DNA of 64,000 nt from an uncultured Alphaproteobacteria bacterium (GTDB taxonomy: Bacteria; Pseudomonadota; Alphaproteobacteria; RF32; CAG-239), in contig CAKQKH010000002.1 of assembly GCA_934248075.1 (NCBI GenBank), positions 73,748 through 137,747 on the forward strand, given 5' to 3'. Made by a program: the position numbers and the translations under genes. Below the pieces are notes generated by a model. That model ran no database searches, was not told where the DNA came from, and worked only from the letters and a program-made list of their open reading frames with translations. Shown piece after piece: positions 1 through 10,970 of the stretch; the first letter of the stretch is position 1, and each line of letters opens with the position of its first letter.

Positions 1-414
1 GCAGTCATCCCAATATTTTTGACAACCATAATCAACAGATAGATTATCAGTGCGATTGCGACAATTATCAGTATAGGGAATCTCACATTTGGTTGAGCAG
101 TCATCCCAGGTCTTTTGACAACCATAATCGGAATCGTGTTTGACGTCTGTACGCAAAGCGCAGGGTTCGACACAACCACTGACACACCAGCCGACACCGG
201 AGAAAAAATGTTTTTTAGAGCAGACCTGACCAGAGGCTGCCGAGGCGGAAAACCATCCGGAAGGACACTTGATGTCAGAATCAGAATCACGGCCGCCGGC
301 GTTGCGATCCATGTTTTTGCCCAAGAAATCAGGCAACCAATAAATTTTGGCTGACACAGTGCCGACGACAAGCATACAGCCCAACACCGTTAATATGCAG
401 ATATACTTCCGCAT
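1..414 (-). CDS. Cysteine-rich exported protein, 3' end cut off by window edge
   Basis: An open frame begins at an ATG at 414 and runs 138 codons to the window edge without a stop, so the C-terminus is missing. The first 22 residues form a signal peptide (basic start, hydrophobic core, ending VSA). The mature part is rich in Cys and Asp and carries a repeated unit of the form DYGCQK-[TY]-WDDC, seen twice, with spaced cysteines between. A GGAG lies about 9 nt before this ATG; an in-frame ATG at 429 is an alternative start. The Cys pattern suggests a disulfide-bonded periplasmic or surface protein. I do not recognise the family. Confidence 0.7.
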   Translation of the reverse strand, partial: MRKYICILTVLGCMLVVGTVSAKIYWLPDFLGKNMDRNAGGRDSDSDIKCPSGWFSASAASGQVCSKKHFFSGVGWCVSGCVEPCALRTDVKHDSDYGCQKTWDDCSTKCEIPYTDNCRNRTDNLSVDYGCQKYWDDC

Positions 415-517
415 CGCGATGACTCCCATCAAAACTTGTAACCTATTTTAGAATATCAGGCTACGCGCATGTTGTCAACGCGGAAATGATTACATTTATG
501 TTACATAAAAACTAGCG

Positions 518-1810
518 CTAGTTTTGTTTGTCGGCAAAGAGCTTTTTGGCCTTGTCAACCAAGCCGTCATCTTGCGCCAAAGTCGGGAAAACATGAGTCG
601 GCGAGGCCGGAACCGGATCGGTCTTGGTGATTTCCAGATATCCGGTTTGCGGACGAAACACAATATTTTTGAAAGCATACAGCACAAACAATCCGCTGAA
701 AAAAGAAAAAGACAACACAAAACTGATGGCGCCCCATTGCTGCATGGCAAAAGAAACAATAATCGGCCCGCCCATCATGCCGATGCTTTGCAACAAAATC
801 AGTTGGCCGCTGGCCTCTACCCGCTCGTCATCGGTGATTTTGTCATTGAGATGCGAGATGCAAATCGGATAAAGCACAAAAGTGCCGGCGCCAAGCAAAA
901 CCGCGCAACCAGACATCAGCCATACGCCGCTGTCAATAAAAAACTGCATCCAAGGCGCGACCACAAACAAAGCGCCGCACAGCCACATCATGACAAAACG
1001 GCGGTCAAACTTGTCAGAAAGGCGGCCAACCGGTATCTGCGCCACCATGCCGCCCATAATGCAGAAAAACATAAACAAGGCCGTGATGTTGATGTCTAAC
1101 CCCATCTGATCGGCATAAATCGGACCAAGCGTGTAAACATTGCTGACCAAGATGCCGCTGATGATACAGCCGACAACGCTCATCGGTGCAAGTTTGTATG
1201 CGCGGCGCAAAGACATATGCTTATGCTTGCGGATTGGCGGGGTGGGCTTGCCGGTGAGACTAACCGGCACCAAAGACCAGGAATACAGCACCGAAATGAT
1301 TATAAACACCATAAAACCGCCGGGGTCAGGAATATTGAGCATTAGTTGGCCGCCCGCCATGCCCAAATAAGTCATGACCATGTAAACCGACATAATCACA
1401 CCGCGATTTTGATTGTTGGAACGAGTGTTAAGCCAGCTCTCCAAACACATTAGCCCAGCGGCGATGCAATAGCCCTCGGCAAAACGCAACAACGCCCAAA
1501 ACCATGGCGCCGAACTTATGGTGTGCAACAGCACCATGGACGAGAGAATCGAAATATAACCGGCAAAAGCGCGGACATGCCCGACTTTGTTTATAATCCG
1601 CGAGGAAGTGAGCGACGAAACAATATAAGCAAAGTAATAAAACGCCATGACAATGCCGGTATAAAAAGTCGGAGTGTGCTGAGCATTGAGCCGCACCGCC
1701 AGAATCGATGTATTTAGACCACTGGCGACATACATTACCAAAGTGCCGATGAAAAACGCAGCTAATGGCGACAGAAGCTTTTCCGCGGCTTTTAGTCTTT
1801 TGATAAACAT
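518..1810 (-). CDS. MFS transporter, YcaD-like
   Basis: This 430-residue protein has about twelve hydrophobic segments and a central basic loop near residues 190-210 (KPTPPIRKHKHMSLRR), the layout of the major facilitator superfamily. A motif of the type GRLSDKFDRR after the seventh segment matches the conserved MFS loop motif. The overall pattern resembles the YcaD/YfkF-like group, whose substrates are poorly defined. It lies 45 nt downstream of argS on the same strand and may be cotranscribed with it. The substrate cannot be read from the sequence. Confidence 0.85.
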   Translation of the reverse strand: MFIKRLKAAEKLLSPLAAFFIGTLVMYVASGLNTSILAVRLNAQHTPTFYTGIVMAFYYFAYIVSSLTSSRIINKVGHVRAFAGYISILSSMVLLHTISSAPWFWALLRFAEGYCIAAGLMCLESWLNTRSNNQNRGVIMSVYMVMTYLGMAGGQLMLNIPDPGGFMVFIIISVLYSWSLVPVSLTGKPTPPIRKHKHMSLRRAYKLAPMSVVGCIISGILVSNVYTLGPIYADQMGLDINITALFMFFCIMGGMVAQIPVGRLSDKFDRRFVMMWLCGALFVVAPWMQFFIDSGVWLMSGCAVLLGAGTFVLYPICISHLNDKITDDERVEASGQLILLQSIGMMGGPIIVSFAMQQWGAISFVLSFSFFSGLFVLYAFKNIVFRPQTGYLEITKTDPVPASPTHVFPTLAQDDGLVDKAKKLFADKQN

Positions 1811-1855
1811 GAGTATTGCGCTCCCATTCCGGCTCAGATTAAGGAAAAAACAACA

Positions 1856-3583
1856 TCAGGCAGCTTTGAGCATGGCCTCAGGCGCCTCTATACCTAAAAG
1901 ATACAGATTAAGTTTTAAGATATCCCTAACCATTTTGGCCAATCTGAGCCGCGATGCCGCCTTGGCCTGATCAGCCTCGCTCAGAATCGGCGAAGTATTA
2001 TAAAAACCGGAGAAAACCTGCGCCAGATTATAGACATAATCAGAAATTATGCTCGGCTCTTTTTCGGTCTCGGCACGAGCAACCATAGTGCCAAACTGGG
2101 CAATTTTGAGCGCCAAATTACGCTCCTCAGGGTTGGTGATGATGATATTGCCCTCTGCAAGGCCATTATCATGCGCCTTACGGAGAATCGAGTTAATGCG
2201 AGCAATGGCATATTGAATATAAGGTCCGGTCTTGCCCTCAAACTTGGCAAAGTCATCAAGCTCAAACACATAGCCGGAAGCGATGTTGTTTTTGAGATCC
2301 TGAAATTTGATAGCGCCGATAGCAATCTGCGACACCATTTTTTCGATATCTTCATGGGTGTATCCCTCAGCAGCAGACGGAATCGACTCTCTGACCTTGT
2401 CTTTGGACAGATTAATCAGGTCCTCCAGGTTCATCACGCCGCCGTCGCGAGTCTTAAACGGCTTGCCGTCAGCACCGTTGACCGTGCCAAAACCAATATG
2501 CTTAAGCGTGACATTTGGGGCGATGCCAAGTTTGTCGGCGACCTCAAACACCTGCTCAAAATGCAGCGACTGCCGCTTGTCCACCACATAAATAATCTCT
2601 TGCGCCTTGAGGTCATCAACACGCATTTTGATAGTGGCAATATCTGTGAGCTGATAGCCAAAACCGCCATCGGACTTGACCAAAATCACCGGAGGCTTGG
2701 AATCATCAGCCAAGCGCATAATCAAAGCGCCGTCATCAAGCACGGCCAGACCTTTGTCTTTGGCCAACTCAACAATTTTGCCGCAGGTTTCATGGGCGTC
2801 GCTCTCGCCCAGCCAAAGGTCAAAATGCGCGTCTAAAACATCATAATTTTTCTTGATAGCCTCAACCGAAACCTTGCGCAGATGCTGCCAGGCCTTGCGG
2901 TATTCGGGGTTGCCGCCTTGCAGTTCGGCCGTAATCAGACGAGCTTTTTCTTTGGCGACGTCATCTTCTTTGCAGCGAATATTGGCTTGTTTATAAAAAG
3001 CGGAAATCTGGTTGATATCATAGCTCTCGGTCTTAGACAAATCACCGTCTTGGTTGATAATTTCAGACAGAATCATGCCCATGGGAGTACCCCAATCACC
3101 AAGGTGAACGTCTGAAACAACCTCATTGCCGACAAAATTTTCTATCCGGCGGACAGACTCGCCAATCACGGCCGAACGCAGGTGTCCGACATGGAGAGCC
3201 TTGGCGACATTTGGCCCGCCAAAATCCATGACAATTTTGCGCGGAGCAACGGTTCTGGCCGCGCCAAAGCGCTCGTCTGACGCGGTCTTATCCATAAATT
3301 TGGCGATAAAATCATCTGCCAGAGAAATATTAAGAAAACCAGGGCCATCTACCGATATTTTGGCCAAATCCGTGTCTTTTTGCAACTCAGCGGCAATATT
3401 GCCGGCTATTTCACGCGGATTTTTGCGCTCGCTCTTGGCCAGAGCCAAAGCGCCGTTGCACTGAAAATCACTCAAATCAGGGCGATCAGATACTTTTACA
3501 AAAGCAAATTTAGGATCCAAGTTTAATGTCGCAAAAACTGCAGCCAATTTTTGGTTGAGGGTGTTCTCTAAAGATAATGACAT
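1856..3583 (-). CDS. argS: Arginyl-tRNA synthetase
   Basis: Class I synthetase of 575 residues that charges tRNA-Arg in the cytoplasm. The N-terminal additional domain (about residues 1-110) is followed by the catalytic core with the HIGH-type motif in KALHVGHLRSAVIGE. The usual KMSKS is replaced by KTRDGG, as is common in ArgRS. The C-terminal anticodon-binding helical domain is present. Length and domain order are normal. An AAGGAAG lies just before the ATG. The lipoprotein gene upstream ends only 19 nt before this start. Confidence 0.97.
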   Translation of the reverse strand: MSLSLENTLNQKLAAVFATLNLDPKFAFVKVSDRPDLSDFQCNGALALAKSERKNPREIAGNIAAELQKDTDLAKISVDGPGFLNISLADDFIAKFMDKTASDERFGAARTVAPRKIVMDFGGPNVAKALHVGHLRSAVIGESVRRIENFVGNEVVSDVHLGDWGTPMGMILSEIINQDGDLSKTESYDINQISAFYKQANIRCKEDDVAKEKARLITAELQGGNPEYRKAWQHLRKVSVEAIKKNYDVLDAHFDLWLGESDAHETCGKIVELAKDKGLAVLDDGALIMRLADDSKPPVILVKSDGGFGYQLTDIATIKMRVDDLKAQEIIYVVDKRQSLHFEQVFEVADKLGIAPNVTLKHIGFGTVNGADGKPFKTRDGGVMNLEDLINLSKDKVRESIPSAAEGYTHEDIEKMVSQIAIGAIKFQDLKNNIASGYVFELDDFAKFEGKTGPYIQYAIARINSILRKAHDNGLAEGNIIITNPEERNLALKIAQFGTMVARAETEKEPSIISDYVYNLAQVFSGFYNTSPILSEADQAKAASRLRLAKMVRDILKLNLYLLGIEAPEAMLKAA

Positions 3584-3602
3584 AGTTCTTCCTTAAAATA
3601 TA

Positions 3603-3920
3603 TTATTTTTCACACTTAAAATAAAAATGATTGGGAACCAAAAGACGACAGGTGAAATATGTCTGTCTTACCGGAGTGGCATGAGTGCCGGTCTTTTCGC
3701 TGATACAAACGTCATCGGCCAGCTTTTTGACATCGGCATATGGCGTGTACAGACTATTGTAGCATACCGCAGGCTCCGTTGGCGTGGAGGCTCCGACATA
3801 TAACGTTGCCGGCGTCTTGGCTCCGGCCTCTCGTCGTCGGTCTATAAACGGACGAAACTGCGAACAAGCGCATAATAAAGATATAAGTACCGCAATATTT
3901 ATTAATTTGAGGCTGGACAA
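3603..3920 (-). CDS. Small predicted lipoprotein
   Basis: A 105-residue protein beginning at a TTG codon with GGAG about 10 nt upstream. The N-terminus (residues 1-19) is a short hydrophobic signal ending in LLCAC, a plausible lipobox for lipidation of the Cys that follows the Ala. The mature part has six further cysteines, no recognised domain and no membrane segment. It sits directly before argS on the same strand and diverges from the unknown gene at 3985. Function unknown. Confidence 0.65.
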   Translation of the reverse strand: MSSLKLINIAVLISLLCACSQFRPFIDRRREAGAKTPATLYVGASTPTEPAVCYNSLYTPYADVKKLADDVCISEKTGTHATPVRQTYFTCRLLVPNHFYFKCEK

Positions 3921-3984
3921 TTAAAAAAACTCCGCTAATTTATTCTGTAACAATTGTTCAACACTATAAACTAAGAAGCACAAA

Positions 3985-4578
3985 ATGCAAGAAAACAAAT
4001 ATATCGGCGATGAAAAAATGACTAAAATGCTGGAACACTACCAATGTTCCACCCCTTTGGAGGTAGTGAAAATGCGGTTTGCCGGCGCAATCTGCAGCCC
4101 TAATATGGAGCTGCGGCCAACCGATGTCATATCTTCTTTGTGGCCGGCCGGACAGGCACCCAGACTGCAAACCAAAGACGAGGCCGACTTGTTCTTCAAG
4201 TTCTTTATGGGACTGTGGGACGCGATGTTTGACCAGATTCAACACAATAAAATTAAATTAGACAAACTGCCGGCCAAAGACTTGGAATATTATTGCCAGC
4301 GCCGTTTTGCCGAAATTGAACAAGGCTATATTGAGGGATTCTGGGGCGGCAAATCCGATATGAAAATTCCGGCGTTTTTGGCAGAGGTGATCGACTCTTT
4401 GTCAGATTTGGCCGGAGTGTATGGAAGTCTGCTGAAAAAAATATCGGCCGGCAGCGATAAATCAGAAGTGATCAATGCCTTGAGTTCAGCCGACTCCATG
4501 GCGGAAAAAGCGATTGCGTTTATTATCGAAAACTCGGTATTGCCGCGGATAGAAAGCCTGCGACGCACCGTCAACTAA
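3985..4578 (+). CDS. Conserved-looking protein of unknown function
   Basis: A 197-residue soluble protein with no signal peptide or membrane segment. It is rich in helix-forming residues and aromatic clusters (FFKFFMGLWDAMF around residues 70-85; QGYIEGFWGG around 110-120). I do not recognise a family; the composition and helical pattern recall small alpha-helical UPF0149/YecA-type proteins, but this is only an impression. It is transcribed away from the lipoprotein gene and precedes gap by 137 nt, with a separate promoter for gap in between. An alternative start is the ATG at 4018. Confidence 0.6.
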   Translation: MQENKYIGDEKMTKMLEHYQCSTPLEVVKMRFAGAICSPNMELRPTDVISSLWPAGQAPRLQTKDEADLFFKFFMGLWDAMFDQIQHNKIKLDKLPAKDLEYYCQRRFAEIEQGYIEGFWGGKSDMKIPAFLAEVIDSLSDLAGVYGSLLKKISAGSDKSEVINALSSADSMAEKAIAFIIENSVLPRIESLRRTVN

Positions 4579-4617
4579 ATCAAGCCGGCAAACAGTGAGC
4601 AAAACTTGCGAATTTTC

Positions 4618-5723
<1,106 letters not shown>

Positions 5724-5735
5724 TTATGGAATAAG

Positions 5736-5770
5736 CAAACCCTCTTGGCGCGCCAAGGGGGTTTTGTTTT
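5736..5770 (+). terminator. Terminator between gap and pgk
   Basis: The palindromic stem CTTGGCG/CGCCAAG, extended by AAACCC and GGGTTTT, is followed by a T-rich tract. It could end a share of gap transcripts and set a high gap to pgk ratio. Confidence 0.7.
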
Positions 5771-5786
5771 TGCAAAGGATAAATAA

Positions 5787-6998
5787 ATGACTGAATATAA
5801 AACAATTAAAGATTTGGGCGATTTGCAGGGCAAAGTTGTTATGCTCCGCGCCGATTTGAATGTTCCAATGGACGAGAATTTTCATGTTACCAACACCGCG
5901 CGTATCGTTCGCACGGTTCCGACCATCAAAACCTTGATGGACAAAGGCGCTAAAGTTGTGGTGATTTCTCACTTTGGCCGTCCGGAAGGCAAAGGCGATA
6001 TGAAAAACTCCCTTTCTCACGTTGCCCCCGAGCTGGAAAAAGCTTTAGGCAAACATGTTGTGTTTGTAAATGACTGTATTGGCGCTGAAGTTGAAAATGC
6101 AGTGAAAAATATGAACTCTGATGAAGTTTTGCTACTGGAAAATCTGCGCTTTTACAACGAAGAAAAGAAAGGCGATGAAAACTTTGCCAAAGAATTGGTA
6201 AAACCTGCCGATGTATATGTTTCTGATGCTTTTTCAACCGCGCACCGAGCTCATGCCTCTATGGTTGCGGCGGTTAAAGAACGTCCGGCAGCCATGGGTT
6301 TGCTGATGGAAGAGGAAGTTAATGCCTTGTCTAAAGGATTGAACAATCCGGAACGCCCGCTGATGGCTATTGTCGGCGGCTCCAAAGTTTCTACCAAGCT
6401 GGATTTGCTCAACAATCTGGTTAAGAAAGTAAACAAACTGGTAATTTCAGGCGGTATGGCTCACACCTTTATGAAAGCCAGCGGAATCGACACCGTTAAC
6501 GAGGCTAACTCTTTGGTGCAAATGGATATGCTGGATACGGCCAAAGAGATTATGGCCACAGCCAAGGCCAATAACTGCGAGATTGTTTTGCCGGTTGATG
6601 TTGTGGTTTCTAAAGAATTCAAACCAATGGCCGAGCATAAAACTGTTGATTTGCAGCATATACCGGCTGAAGGTTGGAGCCTGCTTGATGTTGGCGAAAA
6701 AACCATTGCCGCGATTTGCGCCAAACTGGAAGAATGCAAAACTTTGGTTTGGAATGGTCCCTTGGGCGTGTTTGAGATGAAACCGTTTGACAACGCCACC
6801 AACAAAGTTGCCGAGAAAGCAGCCGAATTGACAGAAGCCGGCAAACTGACTTCAGTAGCAGGCGGCGGTGACACCGTTTCGGCTCTGGCGAATGCCGGTG
6901 TTGAGAAGAAATTCTCTTATATTTCCACTGCCGGCGGTGCTTTTCTGGAGTGGATGGAAGGCAAAGAACTTCCGGGTGTAGTGGTTTTGAAAAAATAA
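5787..6998 (+). CDS. pgk: Phosphoglycerate kinase
   Basis: Glycolytic kinase of 403 residues that transfers the acyl phosphate of 1,3-bisphosphoglycerate to ADP. The N-domain substrate-binding segment MLRADLNVPMD and the SHFGRPEG motif are present, as are the C-domain nucleotide-binding segment WNGPLGVFE and the glycine-rich AGGGDTVSAL near the C-terminus. An AAAGGA precedes the ATG. It follows gap after a terminator-like stem; read-through or an internal promoter must supply its transcript. Confidence 0.98.
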   Translation: MTEYKTIKDLGDLQGKVVMLRADLNVPMDENFHVTNTARIVRTVPTIKTLMDKGAKVVVISHFGRPEGKGDMKNSLSHVAPELEKALGKHVVFVNDCIGAEVENAVKNMNSDEVLLLENLRFYNEEKKGDENFAKELVKPADVYVSDAFSTAHRAHASMVAAVKERPAAMGLLMEEEVNALSKGLNNPERPLMAIVGGSKVSTKLDLLNNLVKKVNKLVISGGMAHTFMKASGIDTVNEANSLVQMDMLDTAKEIMATAKANNCEIVLPVDVVVSKEFKPMAEHKTVDLQHIPAEGWSLLDVGEKTIAAICAKLEECKTLVWNGPLGVFEMKPFDNATNKVAEKAAELTEAGKLTSVAGGGDTVSALANAGVEKKFSYISTAGGAFLEWMEGKELPGVVVLKK

Positions 6999-7010
6999 GC
7001 TTCACCACCA

Positions 7011-7049
7011 AAAATACCTGCCAATCAAAACATTGGCAGGTATTTTTTT
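7011..7049. terminator. Bidirectional terminator between pgk and gltX
   Basis: The stem AATACCTGCCAAT/ATTGGCAGGTATT is flanked by A-rich sequence on one side and a run of seven T on the other, so it can serve the two convergent genes pgk and gltX. Confidence 0.85.
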
Positions 7050-7065
7050 GCACAGTTTCCTATTC

Positions 7066-8490
7066 TTATAGTTTGGCAATAGCGCTATCAATACGGCGCA
7101 AAGTTTCTTTTTGCCCCAAAATCACGGCGATTTCAGTAGCCCCGCCAGGGGTTGTTTCTTTGCCGCTCAGAGCTATGCGAGCCGGATATAGAACCTGTCC
7201 GTTTTTAACGCCCAATTTTTCAGCCAAAGCTTTAAGACTGGCAAAGAGCGCGTCGTTGCTCCAATCTTGTTGAACGGCCAGCACCTCACGGATTTCCGGC
7301 ATTACGGATTTGGCAACCGCAACATCAGTCTTCATTTTTTTGTTGACGTATAAATCCAGACTATAATCCGGCAAAGCACGAATAAAATCTGTCTGCTCGG
7401 CAATTTGGCCAAAAGTTTCAACTCGCGGCTGCAGAGTATGGCTAAGCGCCTCTAAATTAACCTCTTCCGACATATCCTGATAATAAGGCATAGCCAGCTG
7501 ATGAAATTTTTCCGGAGTCAAAGCGCGGATATAGCACCCATTCATCCAAGTGAGTTTGGTAATGTCAAAAATTGACGGTGAGCGGCTTAAACGCTCGATT
7601 GAAAAGACTTTTTTGAGGTCATCAAGCGAAAAAATCTCTTCTTCGGTACCAGGGTTCCAGCCTAAAAGAGCTATATAGTTAATGATTGCTTCCGGCATAT
7701 ACCCCTTGGCCACCAAATCCTGAAAAGAGGCATCGCCATTGCGTTTGGAAAGCTTGTGTTGAGCATCTTTCATAACCGGCGGAACATGAACATATAATGG
7801 GTGTTCCCAACCAAAATCTTCATAAATCAGATTATATTTAGGTGTTGATGATATATATTCATTGCCACGAACAACATGAGTAATAGCCATGAGGTGATCA
7901 TCGACAACATTGGCAAAGTTATAAGTCGGAAAGCCATCTGACTTGAGCAAAACACCCTCGTCCAACTCGTCATAATCAATCTCGATATCGCCATATACTT
8001 CATCATGATACTTAGATTTGCCTTCTTTGTTGATAGTCTGACGAATAACATAAGGCTCGCCGGCCGCAACACGTTTTTTGGCCTCTTCCAACGGAATTAA
8101 TTTGCAAGGATCTTTGAATTTGATATTCAGTTCCTCATTTTTCTCTTCATCGGCGTCTGATTTGGAGCAGAAGCAATAGTGCGCGCCGCCAAGTTCCACC
8201 AGTTTGTGGGCATATTCGGCGTATAACGGCTTGCGCTCAGACTGAACATAAGGACCATAATTGCCGCCGATGTCCGGCCCCTCATCCCAGTTCATACCCA
8301 CGGTTTTGAGGGTATTATAGATAATCTCGGTTGCCCCTTCGACATAGCGTTTTTGATCAGTGTCTTCAATACGCAGCAAAAAGTCACCGCCATTGGCTTT
8401 GGCAATCAGATATTCATACAGCGCCGTGCGCAGATTACCGATATGCATATATCCGGTCGGTGACGGAGCAAAACGAGTTCTAACTTTCAT
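7066..8490 (-). CDS. gltX: Glutamyl-tRNA synthetase
   Basis: Class I synthetase of about 474 residues. The HIGH-type motif is in RFAPSPTGYMHIGNLRTAL near the N-terminus and the KMSKS-type motif is KLSKRNG. The C-terminal anticodon-binding domain is complete. I start at 8490 because GAGGA lies 7 nt upstream and translation then begins MKVRTRFAPSPTG as usual for the family; an in-frame ATG at 8511 has no better ribosome binding site. The enzyme may be discriminating or may also charge tRNA-Gln, which the sequence alone does not settle. It is the last gene of the lpxC-bamD-recN-gltX run. Confidence 0.96.
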   Translation of the reverse strand: MKVRTRFAPSPTGYMHIGNLRTALYEYLIAKANGGDFLLRIEDTDQKRYVEGATEIIYNTLKTVGMNWDEGPDIGGNYGPYVQSERKPLYAEYAHKLVELGGAHYCFCSKSDADEEKNEELNIKFKDPCKLIPLEEAKKRVAAGEPYVIRQTINKEGKSKYHDEVYGDIEIDYDELDEGVLLKSDGFPTYNFANVVDDHLMAITHVVRGNEYISSTPKYNLIYEDFGWEHPLYVHVPPVMKDAQHKLSKRNGDASFQDLVAKGYMPEAIINYIALLGWNPGTEEEIFSLDDLKKVFSIERLSRSPSIFDITKLTWMNGCYIRALTPEKFHQLAMPYYQDMSEEVNLEALSHTLQPRVETFGQIAEQTDFIRALPDYSLDLYVNKKMKTDVAVAKSVMPEIREVLAVQQDWSNDALFASLKALAEKLGVKNGQVLYPARIALSGKETTPGGATEIAVILGQKETLRRIDSAIAKL

Positions 8491-8558
8491 TTTTCTATCC
8501 TCAAAGTTCATAAAATTTGGCTCTTACATTAGCGCAAAAAAGAAATTTGGCAAGAGTT

Positions 8559-10223
8559 TTATGCGCTCAGCAAGACATCAGCGGCAGCGCGGGCTTCGGC
8601 CGTAATTGTGGCGCCGGCCAACATGCGGGCTATTTCTTCCCGACGGCTTTGGTTATCAAGGGCAAACACGGCTGTAGTTGTGATATTGTCTTTGGTGCTT
8701 TTTTCCACCTTAAAATGTTGACGTCCCTGAGCGGCAACCTGCGGAGAGTGCGTAACCACCAAAACCTGCACCCGTTGTCCCAAACGAGCCAACCTCTCAC
8801 CAACCGCTTGAGCCGTGGCGCCGCCGATACCGGCATCAACCTCATCAAATATCATTGTGGCAACCTGCGAACTCCGAGCTAAATTTACCTTGAGCGCCAA
8901 CATAAAACGCGCCAACTCGCCACCAGAGGCGATTTTTGCCAACGGCCCTTGAGGAGAATTAGGATTGGTTGAAACCGTAAACGCAATATTGTCAAACCCA
9001 TGCTCATTCCAACCCGCTTCGGATTGTTTTTCTACCATGGTGATAAAACGAGCCTTTTCCATTTTTAGCGGAGGAAGTTCATGCATAACCGCAGCATCTA
9101 GTTTTTGTGCGGCATCAGCACGAGCTGTATGCAAACTACCTGCCGCCTCCAAATAAGCCAGCCGTTTTTCCTGCTCTATTTTGCGCAAATGGTTAATACC
9201 GTCTTCACCAAGTTCAATACTGTTGAGGCGATGACGAAAATCTTCTAAAACATCAGCCAAATCATCAACGGCAACTCCGTGCTTACGCGCCAAATCTTTA
9301 AGCGCAAACAGCCGACTATCAATGTTTTCCTGCTCATTAGAGTTTAGACTGATATCTGCCGACGCGCTCTCTATGCGCTCTACGGCGTCAGTGAGTTCAA
9401 TCAGCGAGCGATCAAGAGCGGCGTAAATATCATCGTATTTGCCGTCAACATATTGGTTGGCTTTGTCAATAGCGGCTTCTGCTTGCCGCAGCGCCGACGA
9501 AACATCACGATTGCCGCTCAAAGCCTGATAAGCGCTGTTGAGACTCTCAACAATTTTTTCAGCGTGCATCAGCTCCTGACGGCGAGCGGAAAGTTCGGCC
9601 TCCTCGCCCTTAACCGGATTAACTCGCTCCAGCTCGCGCAACCAATGGCGCAGATTTTCTTCTTCGGCTTTTGACTTATCCAAATCAGTCTCGGCTCTGG
9701 CGCGTTCTTGTTTGGCTTTGGAATAGTCCTCCCAAGCGGTGGCGACCTGATTAAGCAACTGAGGATATTGTCCCCAAGTGTCTAATATATTTCGATGATT
9801 TAGCGGATTCAGCAACCCCTGATTGTCAAATTGCCCATGAATTTCCACCAGCAACGCCCCGACATCTTTGAGCAAGCGAAGGCTTGTCGGCTGATCGTTG
9901 ATAAAAATTTTACCTTTGCCGGAGCGTTCAAGGGTGCGCTTGATAATAATCTCATCTCCGCCATCCAGCTCATTGTCGGCCAACAATTTTTGCAACGGCT
10001 GATTGGTGATTTGGCCGTCAAAAACCGCGGTAACGCTCAATTTGTCCTCTCCGGTGCGGATTAGCGAAGTCTCAGCGCGATTGCCAAGCACCAACCCCAG
10101 GGAATCCAACAAGATAGATTTACCGGCTCCGGTTTCTCCGGTTAACACGCTCAGCCCTTCGCCAAACTCCAAATCAAGCTTGTCAATCAGAACCACATTG
10201 CGAATAAAAAGCGAACGAAGCAT
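8559..10223 (-). CDS. recN: DNA repair ATPase RecN
   Basis: SMC-like protein of 554 residues acting in double-strand break repair. The Walker A motif GETGAGKS is near residue 30, a long coiled coil fills about residues 150-370, and the C-terminal half carries the ABC signature region (ASGGELARFMLALK) and the Walker B segment TMIFDEVDAGIGG. The full N-coil-C layout is present and the length is normal. bamD ends 18 nt upstream on the same strand, an arrangement common in alphaproteobacteria. Confidence 0.97.
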   Translation of the reverse strand: MLRSLFIRNVVLIDKLDLEFGEGLSVLTGETGAGKSILLDSLGLVLGNRAETSLIRTGEDKLSVTAVFDGQITNQPLQKLLADNELDGGDEIIIKRTLERSGKGKIFINDQPTSLRLLKDVGALLVEIHGQFDNQGLLNPLNHRNILDTWGQYPQLLNQVATAWEDYSKAKQERARAETDLDKSKAEEENLRHWLRELERVNPVKGEEAELSARRQELMHAEKIVESLNSAYQALSGNRDVSSALRQAEAAIDKANQYVDGKYDDIYAALDRSLIELTDAVERIESASADISLNSNEQENIDSRLFALKDLARKHGVAVDDLADVLEDFRHRLNSIELGEDGINHLRKIEQEKRLAYLEAAGSLHTARADAAQKLDAAVMHELPPLKMEKARFITMVEKQSEAGWNEHGFDNIAFTVSTNPNSPQGPLAKIASGGELARFMLALKVNLARSSQVATMIFDEVDAGIGGATAQAVGERLARLGQRVQVLVVTHSPQVAAQGRQHFKVEKSTKDNITTTAVFALDNQSRREEIARMLAGATITAEARAAADVLLSA

Positions 10224-10241
10224 GTTGGTCAGAAGTCCTTT

Positions 10242-10967
10242 TTAAAGTTTTTGGGCGCGTTTATACCATTTGCTGTCGGGATAATTATAGCCCAGAACTT
10301 TTAAGCTGGTTTCGGCTTCTTTATCCAAACCCAAAATTTTGTACAGCTCCACCTGACGGTATAGGGCTTCTTCAATATGTCCGGTGGTCTGATAATGATT
10401 GACCACCTCTGAAAAACGATTCAGCGCCGACAAATAGTTCTTTTGCTGAAGATAAAAACGCCCGACCTCCATTTCCTGTCCAGCCAAATGGTCGTTAATC
10501 AGGTTGATTTTGCGGCGGGCATCAGCGGCATATTCGGTATCGGGAAAGCGAACAATCAGTTGATTAAAGGCATCTAGAGCTTCGCGGGTTGACTCCTGAT
10601 CTTTTTCGATGCCGACAATCTGCTCATAATAGCATAATCCTCGCATATAATACGCGTAGGCAATGTCTTTGTTGCCGGGGTGATATTTAATAAAACGCTC
10701 AAGGCTCATAATTGCGTCATCATATTTTTGGTCTTTGTAGTAGGCATATGCTCCCATCAGCTTGGCCTTGGTCGCCCATTTGGAATAAGGGTGCTCCAAC
10801 TCAACTTTTTCAAAATTAGCGGCGGCTTTGGCATAAGCGGTCTTGTTTAATTCTTTGTAGCCGCGGTTATACAACCTCTCGGCCGAAAGTACTTCGTTGG
10901 TGTCTTTGGTGGAAGAACAAGCTCCAAACAGCAAAACGCAACTTAAGATCAGCACAATTTTTTTCAT
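10242..10967 (-). CDS. bamD: Outer membrane assembly lipoprotein BamD
   Basis: A 241-residue lipoprotein with signal peptide and lipobox (FGACSS), followed by TPR-type helical repeats (for example ELNKTAYAKAAANFEKVE and YYKDQKYDDAIMSLERFI). It belongs to the BamD/YfiO family, part of the BAM complex that inserts beta-barrel proteins into the outer membrane. It starts 3 nt after the end of lpxC and precedes recN by 18 nt, consistent with one transcript. Confidence 0.95.
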   Translation of the reverse strand: MKKIVLILSCVLLFGACSSTKDTNEVLSAERLYNRGYKELNKTAYAKAAANFEKVELEHPYSKWATKAKLMGAYAYYKDQKYDDAIMSLERFIKYHPGNKDIAYAYYMRGLCYYEQIVGIEKDQESTREALDAFNQLIVRFPDTEYAADARRKINLINDHLAGQEMEVGRFYLQQKNYLSALNRFSEVVNHYQTTGHIEEALYRQVELYKILGLDKEAETSLKVLGYNYPDSKWYKRAQKL

Positions 10968-10970
10968 TTC

